Assembly: GCA_963920765.1 (NCBI GenBank)
Contig: OY987249.1
Location: forward strand, 12,152,817-12,216,816
Source: Ulota crispa
Lineage: Eukaryota; Streptophyta; Bryopsida; Orthotrichales; Orthotrichaceae
Direction of reading: 5' to 3'
Length of the DNA: 64,000 nt
Shown: positions 55,720-64,000 of the stretch, piece after piece
Layout of the letters: the number at the start of each line of letters is the position of its first letter
How positions within the stretch are numbered: position 1 is the stretch's first letter
Position numbers and translations under genes: made by a program
The notes under the pieces: generated by a model
Seen by the model: only the letters and a program-made list of their open reading frames with translations
The model's database searches: none
What the model was told of the DNA's origin: nothing

Positions 55720-58700
55720 TACCTTGATTACATCAACATTCTTGATTATATAGTAAGTAAAGTTGATAGAGATGTGGACAAAAGGATCCATTCTTCACTT
55801 AAACCCTTTTCATGTAATCAATTCTTCACCAAATCTGAAACTACTTACAAAAGCCTATAAAGGGAGAAAATATGCATTAAATTTTTAAAAATAGAGTATT
55901 CTCACTCCATGCCTTTAACCCATGCCAAGTGCAATTTTGCACTATCAAATATGCTGTATTTGTCAACTTTTAGTCTTGCATCAACAATTTTTTTAGCTTT
56001 TAACTACCTTTAGAGCTTAAAATTGCCTCAGCTCAAGCGAGCCTCTTGTAGATAGAAAGAGGAGCATAATGCACTAAATTTAGACATGAATCAAATTAGG
56101 AGAAGTGTTAAAAAAAAATCATTTAGAAAACATCAAATTGTGATTAAAATGATTTCTAAAATCATTACAAGTCCACCTTTAGTCTAAAATCAATACATTC
56201 TCACCCCATTATTAGAGCTTTCAACATATGTAATTTTAAATTTTGAATTTAATGAAATATTGATTGTGTGGGAGGGGTGTGATTGGGGAATGGATCTTTG
56301 TGTCCCCATCTTTATTTTTAGTTTGTGAATATAATTAGTTGATTGACTTCAAAGCACTTATGGACTAGTATTAAACATAAACTCCCACTTGTTAGGTTAA
56401 ATTTTAGAATACTGATTCTTGGTAATCTAAAATATATTCATGGATTGTATTAACAAAAAATTTAAAATATAATGTACATCTTAGTTCCAATAATGTACTA
56501 TATGTTGTTGTAATATTACAACATCATCATTAATGATAGTTTTGTCTATTTTCAATCATTTTTTAATCTTTAAAACAGTTGTTTTGTGTTTGTTGCCTAA
56601 TTTTGAATTATGGGTTTAAATGGAAAACATATTACTCTAAGCATGCCTTTAGATATTCATAGATGTAAAAAGTAAAAGATTACATAGCTTGACCAGAAAT
56701 AGTGAAATAATTAATTTAAGTAGTGATATTTTTTTAACAATTAAATAGTTTATTGTTTTAAATATTCAAATTGGATTTAAAGTTTAAGCCAATTGCAAGC
56801 AATTCATATGTTGAAAAATATGAATGTTCACATAATATGCATAATGATTCTATTCTATAAATTCTCATTTAAAAATACAAAGACACTTTCAAGCAATAGA
56901 CAAATCACTGTTCATTGAGCTATGCTAGATAGGACAACAAACTTGTTGTAAATTAAAAAACGAGACTATGAATAATTTACTACATACTTTATCAAAGTGT
57001 TTTAACTTGCCAAAAATTATTTTCTCTTCATATTTAATTAACTATGTATATTTAGTTATTGAAAAATTTGAGTATGTCTTGTCCTTGTAGTAGAACTTAG
57101 TTGGTTTGCAATTGATGGATTAAAGATCCATTAGTTCATTCAATCACAAGACTAGAATGTTTTGGCTAAAATTTAAAAGTAATTGTGAAAACTTGCTATT
57201 GTTTTTCATAACTCTGGACTTGTCACATTGAATTTTATTGTCAACATATTGTTATTAAATGTAAAGTTTTTTTGGCAAGGCTAAAAATGTTATAGGAACC
57301 CTTAAAATTTATTTTATTACAAAATATTAGAAATCTCAAAAAAGTTTCAAAAGACAAACTATAAATTGAACTATTTTAAATCAAAATTATCTGCTAGAGA
57401 AATGGCTACCTTTTTTAACAATCATTTTTCAAATTCCATCACTTAAAAAATTCCATCACCTAAAAAAAAATCACTTATCAAATTCTTTTTATGTGTTTTA
57501 ATGTTTATAAGTTAAATTAATTAAAATATTATTTTTCGTCAACAATCTTTTTTTAAATTTTATCATATAAAAAAATCCATTCATCAAAGATACTTTTTTT
57601 GTGTTTAAATAATTATAATTTATATTTAAATTTTAAATTTTTTTAGTAGTTGTTTAAAGTTTTTAAAGGCATCAAAATATGGCATCATCTTGTAATGATC
57701 ATTGAAGTATATAAGCATTTATTTACGCTTGCCAAAATGGTAAAAGACAAAATGGACTTGAGAGCCAACAAATTTAAAATCTCAATAATATAAACTTGTT
57801 TTTTTCAATTTCAATCCTAATCTAAAAAACATGATACAAGATCATACAATAAAAAAAATTGAGACATCAAAATCAAACAAAAACTAGAGAGATGGATTAA
57901 TTATATACCTAAAAAACTTACTCAATGCATTTTTGCTTTTGTAATACAATTATTATAACCGCAATACACTATGTATAATAATTCACATTAAGCAAGATGC
58001 TCAAACCAAATATGATTAAATAATAGTTGTATTGCACAAATGTTTAATATATAACATTGTGCTTTAAAAGTTTAAAATTATAAAGCATTTTAGATGCTTG
58101 CCAATTTGCCATGCTTTAATGTTGTGGATTAATTGTACAACATGACATATGATTAACATTTTGGTAAAAAGAACTAAATAACAAAAAAATTCATTAGCCT
58201 TTAAATATGAGTTTTTATAATATATGAGTGAGTTGTGCAATCAAGATTTTTATTTGACTGTAAATCTTTCTGTTTATATACATCAATTTATGACATAGAT
58301 TGTTTTAGAATTTTTAGCAAATTCTAAATTCAACTACCTTTTAACTTTTTAGTTATTTATAAAAACTTGGCATGAGAAAATAGAATTTATGATAGAACTC
58401 ATAAATTTTCTCTAATTTATATATGGAATTTTCAATCAAAATTCTATAAAAATGTCTGAATCCACTTAACTTAATTATTTCTTATGATAATTAGGTGCTT
58501 AAAGGTGGTGGAACGTACAGATTTTTTTGTTTGAGAACATATTCTTGTAGATGAACAAAATATTCTCTTAAACTAGGCAATAGTGGCAATTAATCTTTAC
58601 TTATAAGTTAATTAACAAGGTTCAAATTTTAACCAAGTCTATTGGTATCTTACATTTTTTCATTTTAGCAAAAATCCAAGGCAATTTTGCAAATTACTTC

Positions 58701-61580
58701 ATCACAAGATGACCAAGTCAGTATAATTGTGAAGCATAATCCAAATGAATAAGGTTCAATAATTTTTTCTTACAAACACAAATATATCTCTTGCAAACAT
58801 ATTGCGTTTAGGAAGTTGGGCTTTGTTACAAGGATTGGAAATAAGAAATCTAAAAATTCATCTTGAAATGTCAATTTCATTAAATATTTGCATTTAGTTC
58901 AATCATTTTTTCATGTTTCTAAGTTGGAAAATAGGCCATTGCAAAGGGCTGAAACAATTGGGAGCATAGTGTGAATTATGCAATTGGAACATGGGGGGGC
59001 TTCGTGAATTGTGTCATTCCTTGTGATTTATGCATTGGTCTTAGAATAATTTAATTTTCATTCATCAATATTTTCATGGGTCTTCAATGTAAGCTAAACT
59101 TGAAAGGGTGTAGGTTTTCACAATTACTTTTTGTTATATTTTAAAAACTAATGGAAGGGAGTATATGCAACCAAACAGCATGATTTTTTGGTTAGCGCAA
59201 AAAACAAAGCATTACAAAACAAATTTTTGGAATATGTGTATTCATATTTAGGACCTCTAGTTACAAACATGTTGCACCATGTTTACTTGGTATTTGCCAA
59301 TTTTTGAATGAAAATAGTTTTAGCTAAGTTTTTAGATATAATCTTATTGATACTTTTTAACATTGAAATCTACAACTCTAGTTCAAAAACCCATATGAAA
59401 ATGTTCCATTCAGTTGTTCTTGATGCATTTTTATAAAACAAAAGATGAAATGGAGGCATCTAACAATTACATATACTTATTTCCTAGTTTAATGGGTGTT
59501 TTACTTACTTATTTTTCTTGTTATCTATGTAGAATTTATATTGAGACTTTGATGTTCTTGTTAATTGTTTAGAATCCATCTATTTATTCCTAAGGTTACA
59601 AACGTTCAATTTCAATGTGCTTCAAGAACACTAGAATTGTGATGATTAACGTAAGGGTTGATTGAAAATCACTCTAGGTATCTTCAATCCACCTAATACA
59701 CAAACTTGACACGTTTTAACAGATCTTTTAATAGAAAAGAATTAGAACATTAAGAAATATCATTAGGAGCCCATTAAAAAATATATAGTGAAAGCATAAA
59801 AAAAATTGGGTTTGGAAATTAATCAGTTTAAACACAATCCAAACATGACAATGGTATTGTGCTTTTAGCTAAATTTTAATTATTTTAATTTAAAAAAAGT
59901 TTCCATGTTTTAGAAGTGAGCTAACATTTAATGGAGTATGTTTAAAAAAACAAAGCTCAAATCCAAAATTTCTTGTGCTTCTACTCCATGTATTTTAATG
60001 TGCATGTAATGATATCATTTCATGTTTTCATTCCTTATTTATTCAAAGATTTGTTATGATATGTAGAAGTAGAAAACACAGTCAATTGAAGTTGTTGTTT
60101 TAGAATCAAAGCAATATGATTCATTTGCAATAATCCATGATTGAGCCATCATAAAGTTAAAATTGCACTATCTTAGACATAATTCCATACTGGATCACAA
60201 TTACATGTTTGAGTTATCTTGCCGCATCAATAATTTCTTTAATGTATTTGATATTGACATTAATTTTATCTTTGACATTCTAACCAATGTGATGTTATAT
60301 CAATACATTACATTGTAGAATGATATTGGCATTTTCTTGATTTGTTTTTTAGAAATTATTGAGAATAATGTTTTCTGTTGATCTTATTGCATTTTTTTGG
60401 AATAAATGGCATCAACACTAACATGGAACAATTTCCTAAGCATTTTGTTATCTCTAACTAGCCATATTTTTTAAAATTTCCTTAAGCAAGTACATTTGAA
60501 TACTAAAAACTTTATGTTATTAATTATTTTTGAACAATAATCATCTACATAAAATCATTAATAAGCTACGAGATTGACTTTTTGTGAAAGTTTTGTTTCT
60601 AAGTTAGTAAGGGTATATTGAGTATAACATTCAAATTCTAAAGATTGTTAATCTTACTAAATAGAAAATTGCATAAATTCTATGATGCTTTATTTGTGTA
60701 AAAAGGATTTGAGAAATAATTGATGCAAAATGAAGTTTATTTATGTTGTTAAAAACATTTGGTAGGTTGCCTACATTTTCCATTTTCATCTTTAAAAAGA
60801 GAAAACAAGCAACTTCTTGCAAGTAGATTTCTCCCATAGCTACCCTACAAGAGGCTTTTCTTCTTGATGGCATAACAAAACATTGGCTTACTTTTAGCCC
60901 TCTAAAAATGCCTAGTACAAGGGAGAATCTAATATAGGCAAAATGATAATGGGCTTGCAAAGAGTTTAAACTAAAAATTATAAATTTTCAAGTTTACATT
61001 TCCTCCAATTGCAACATGAACTCATTTAAAAGCATGTATTGTACAAAGACCACTTATTGTGTTTAGATAAGTGGTATGGATGGTTAGAATAACAAAAATA
61101 ACATCATTAAGACATTTAAATGAATGGAATTTGATCAATGTAACTAGGGAAAGAAACTTGCAAATTTGTTTGTAATCCAAATATTGAACTTTGGTCCTCT
61201 TAGAAGTTAAGCAAGAATTTACTCAAAAGTCTTCATGTTCATTTTAAGTACAACCTCCATGTAAATAACACCTCTTCTCCTGAGGTCTAGAGCCAATAAA
61301 TAATTATCATAAAGTGTCAATGCAAAAAACCATACATATATATATATATATATATATTTATTTATATATATTTGCTATTTTAACCATATAAAGAAAAAAA
61401 ACTTCTTTAATAACCCACCCTCATTTATTTACACCAGGTCAATGCTTTGAGCAAGTGGGCTTCACTCAAAACAAGGCATTGGTGGAAGTAAAGACGTCAT
61501 GAGAATGTGATTGTTTCCTATCCACGGCAAATTTGTTGACTCCCACCCCCAAAAAAACCTCGCACCACTCACAAATATAT
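55720..61580. other. Very AT-rich intergenic, nothing recognised
   Basis: No open frame above about 110 codons and none with a motif (60631-60960 on minus is AT-biased only). A TA microsatellite lies at about 61333-61358. No bounded inverted-repeat element was seen by eye, though old ones may be hidden by decay. Confidence 0.5.
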
Positions 61581-62042
61581 AAAAAGAGGAAAATCATATG
61601 GATACCCTTGAATTTTGTCATAGATAACCATGGTTTTTCAGCAAAAACTAGTGTCACCCTATTGCCTTGTGCCCCATTTGCCCAATTTTCATCCTGATTC
61701 AATCACGTGATTTAATCACATGTGTGTTTTAAAATTAAAAAATTAAAAGTAAATTTCTAAATTATTAATTCATAAAAAATTTCACCGTAGGCCCAAATGT
61801 CATGAAATCAAGCCCGTGCATTCCTTCTTCCCAAGAGTTTTCTAAAGGTACCAAACCCGTGGTGGGGGACACACAGTTCGAGAGATCTCAAAGTGACAAA
61901 CAAACAGACAAACAACCTCATTTAAAGTATTGATGATAAAGCAAGAAGTGCAATAAAACGGAAAAGGGGCAACATGTGCATAAGAGAGAAAAAAATGACA
62001 TGCACAATAGAACAAATGTCTGAAAATCGTAATCCAAAGATA

Positions 62043-62771
62043 TAGGAATTGATATGTCTACCACACCCTTTGAACTACTGTACCACACCCCCAAGGTAAA
62101 TTTTAGACTTTTACCATCAAAAAGTTGAATTTGAGAATTTGGAATTCAGATTTGGACTTAGAGACCATGATTTAAGGTATGTACACCCATAAGCGTCAAA
62201 CTAAGGGTTTTGAACATGCTGAGTATCAACAAACAACTAGCAAATTATAGGATCCTATTAGGAACAGAAAAATAATAAGTTTGCACTTTTGAATGTATTA
62301 TTTGGATACTGCGAGAATAAGTTGCAAATTTTTAAAAAGCAAACTGCCATTGCACCCATAACCACTTTTAAGATTTCATGTTCACATGTTGTACATCCTT
62401 GTCATTACATCTATTCACTTTCATAGATTTTCCAAGATTTCAGAGGTGACGATTATGGGGACATTGACGCTTATGGGTGTACATACCTTAGTCTAGAACC
62501 ACAAAAAAGTTGCAATTCAACGACACCCAATGAAAAAGTTTATCTTTTTTTACAAATAAAAGTAATAGTAACATTTTTCTCCCTAGCTAAACTTTTCCAT
62601 TGGGTGTTGTGGAGTTGCAACTATTTTTTTCATGGTTCTAGACTAAATCATGGTCTCTAAGTCCAAATCTAAATTCCAAATTCTCAAATTAGCTTTTTGA
62701 TGGTAGAAATCTAAAATTTAACCCGGAGTGTGGTACAATAGTCCAAAGGGTGTGGTGCACATATTAATTCC
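62043..62771. mobile_element. Foldback (Mutator-like) MITE, middle level of the nest
   Basis: Flanked by CCAAAGATA (62034-62042) and CCAAAGACA (62772-62780), a 9-bp duplication with one difference; 9-bp duplications with long inverted repeats fit Mutator-like elements. The arms match the copy at 52759-53171. Its left arm is interrupted by the MITE at 62175-62488. Confidence 0.72.
62175..62488. mobile_element. TA-flanked AGGTA-end MITE, innermost level
   Basis: TA|AGGTATGTACACCCATAAG on the left and the exact reverse CTTATGGGTGTACATACCT|TA on the right; the perfect inverted repeat is 25 bp. The opposite arm of the host element shows the empty site (ATGATTTAGTCTAG when reversed), proving that TA was duplicated on insertion. 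Confidence 0.85.
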
Positions 62772-62887
62772 CCAAAGACATTTGTGCAATTTCTGAAAAA
62801 CCAGGGATATCTATACAAATATGGCAAACTTCAGGGGTATCCATAAAATTTCCCTTAAGAAAACAACAATGACAGCCAAAGGAAAGA

Positions 62888-62897
62888 TATAAAAATA
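62888..62897 (+). promoter_or_regulatory. Candidate TATA box of the UXS gene
   Basis: TATAAAAATA stands in a purine-rich tract (AAAGATAAGATAAGG... to 62950), about 330 bp before the start codon and upstream of the GC-rich leader. A start of transcription about 30 bp downstream would include the upstream open frame at 63012. Confidence 0.4.
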
Positions 62898-63011
62898 AAG
62901 ATAAGATAAGGAAATGGATAAAGATAAAGAAAAGGAGAAAGAGAAAATCCGAAGATCTGTAGCTCGTACGACAGCGGAAAAGGACTAAGCTGAGTACATT
63001 TCTTTCGGGCT

Positions 63012-63107
63012 ATGGCGTCCCGGAGCTCGACAGCTTCTCTCCCGCTCTGCGGATCTGATCGCCACTTTGATTTTCTCGGTTCCGGAGCCGGAATGAAATT
63101 GAACTAG
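63012..63107 (+). CDS. Upstream open reading frame in the UXS leader
   Basis: ATG at 63012 opens a 31-codon frame ([14 protein letters not shown]..) ending TAG at 63107, 113 bases before the main start. It contains a second in-frame ATG at 63093. If it lies in the mRNA leader it could lower translation of the main frame. Its protein shows no motif. Conservation is unknown. Confidence 0.35.
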   Translation: MASRSSTASLPLCGSDRHFDFLGSGAGMKLN

Positions 63108-63220
63108 TTCTCGCAAGTTTGAAATCTTTCCGAGGTCAATTTGGAGGAACCGAGAGCTCGAGATTGCGCGAATTGCATTGTTTTTGCGGTGTTTTTCTTG
63201 AGGGACGTTTCGAGAGAAAG

Positions 63221-63826
63221 ATGATGAACACGAGCTTGAACCACCGGCGGGTGGAAGTGGCGCCGGAGGAGGAGAAGTACGCGCCGAAGCCGCAGAAGCA
63301 ATGGCCATTATCTCGGTCGGTGGAGTACGTTCTTCGGGAGCAGCGGTTCATGTTCGTTTTGTTAGGGATAGCGATTACGACCGTGTTCTTTGTGTTCGTG
63401 CAACCGGAGTTTCGGCACACGAATGTCATCGAGCAGGCTCCTTACGGTGTCGAAGAGATCTTCGGCACGGAGAGGGCGTTGGAGGAGGCGCCGTATAAGC
63501 GACAGCATTTGCCGGTCATTAGCCCCGGGGGCAAGATTCCGCTAGGGTTGCAGCGGAAGGCGCTGCGCATCGTGGTGACGGGCGGGGCAGGGTTTGTAGG
63601 GAGCCACTTGGTGGACAGGCTGATCGAGCGGGGCGACAGTGTGATCGTGATGGACAATTTCTTCACGGGCCGACGGGAGAACGTGCAACATCACTTCGGG
63701 AATCCTCGGTTTGAACTCATCCGGCACGACGTCGTGGAGCCTTTGTTGTTGGAAGTCGACCAGATCTACCATCTCGCTTGCCCCGCCTCGCCTGTGCATT
63801 ACAAGTTTAACCCTATCAAGACCATC
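63221..63826 (+). CDS. UXS: UDP-glucuronate decarboxylase (UDP-xylose synthase), first exon, partial
   Basis: UDP-glucuronate decarboxylase converts UDP-glucuronate to UDP-xylose with NAD+, for wall xylan, xyloglucan and glycoproteins. The first coding exon gives 202 residues. A short basic cytosolic N-terminus is followed by a membrane helix (about residues 43-60, [18 protein letters not shown]), the type II anchor of Golgi UXS isoforms. The Rossmann dinucleotide motif [14 protein letters not shown] lies at 121-134, then [23 protein letters not shown] and [20 protein letters not shown]. The catalytic YxxxK is further on, beyond the window. The start is the first ATG of the frame (63221), followed by a second ATG. 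The exon must end after NPIKTI, since the following codons no longer fit the family. No GT is present there; the sequence is ATC|ATATCCTCTC, a U12-type AT-AC donor. Confidence 0.9.
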
Positions 63827-64000
63827 ATATCCTCTCTACCAGATTGCGCATTTTTCTTACTCAACTTTTTGTTCGTTCAAATTTCCTTCGTGCGGTTCTT
63901 TGCATTTTGAGATCTATCGTCAGTCGTTTTCTCTGGAAACTTTCATCTATAGTGGCGTTGTGCGGTTTACTGCACCCTAAGCATGACCGTCAATCCTCGT
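63827..64000 (+). other. Start of UXS intron 1, candidate U12 AT-AC intron
   Basis: The intron begins ATATCCTCT against the U12-type consensus ATATCCTTT. The open frame that continues to 63910 is read-through into the intron and has no UXS similarity. The acceptor is outside the window. Confidence 0.6.

Larger units (their letters stand above)
61584..62857. mobile_element. Outer MITE of a three-level nest (ATGGATACCC family)
   Basis: The left end contains GAGGAAAATCATATGGATACC and the right end GGGGTATCCATAAAATTTCCC, the same family as 34281-34615 and 42526-42833. It was lengthened from a few hundred bases to 1.27 kb by the insertion at 62043-62771. The limits are good to a few bases. Confidence 0.65.

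Noticed and set aside
61333-61358. TA microsatellite as a functional element
   Set aside because: Simple repeat of a kind expected in AT-rich DNA; a similar one is at about 43114-43135.
63136-63799. Several minus-strand and alternative plus-strand frames over the UXS exon
   Set aside because: Shadows caused by the GC-rich exon; UXS motifs are in one plus frame only.

Overview
This window reads as nuclear DNA of a land plant. Its four recognisable multi-exon genes all belong to plant families: a Golgi-type UDP-glucuronate decarboxylase, a plant CorA-like Mg transporter family protein, an At1g01500-like protein and a DUF7804-type plastid protein. GT-AG introns are evident. Exons are GC-richer than the strongly AT-rich intergenic DNA. 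I cannot place it in a lineage more finely than that; family names are from memory of conserved motifs, not from a search.

Layout. 1-16 kb: no gene I can support, only small DNA transposons, tandem repeats and AT-rich filler. 16.9-20.2 kb: the At1g01500-like gene (+, two coding exons) with a telo-box upstream and a probable long 3' UTR. 20.2-24.3 kb: AT-rich DNA and repeat fragments. 24.4-26.76 kb: the DUF7804-type gene (-, three exons). 27-37.7 kb: a dense block of terminal-inverted-repeat elements. 37.8-41.65 kb: the CorA-like gene (+), one of whose introns appears to be a transposon. 41.7-47.9 kb: more elements. 48-55.2 kb: a large CACTA-type element with others nested in it. 55.4-55.7 kb: a small predicted secreted protein (-) just outside that element. 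55.7-61.5 kb: very AT-rich DNA with nothing recognisable. 61.58-62.86 kb: three elements nested one in another. 62.9-64 kb: promoter, leader and first coding exon of a UXS gene, cut by the window end.

The main theme is non-autonomous DNA transposons. At least five groups can be defined by target-site duplication and termini: (i) TTAA-flanked elements with CCCC...GGGG ends (piggyBac-like; nine copies); (ii) TA-flanked elements with AGGTA...TACCT ends (seven copies); (iii) CACTA elements with 3-bp duplications; (iv) a foldback element with a 9-bp duplication (Mutator-like); (v) a hAT-like MITE with an 8-bp duplication. The most interesting point is that the group (v) copy lies inside a coding exon of the CorA-like gene. 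Its own target duplication supplies the splice junctions, so splicing would remove element plus one duplication and restore the reading frame exactly. No transposase gene, tRNA gene, rRNA gene or CRISPR array was recognised.
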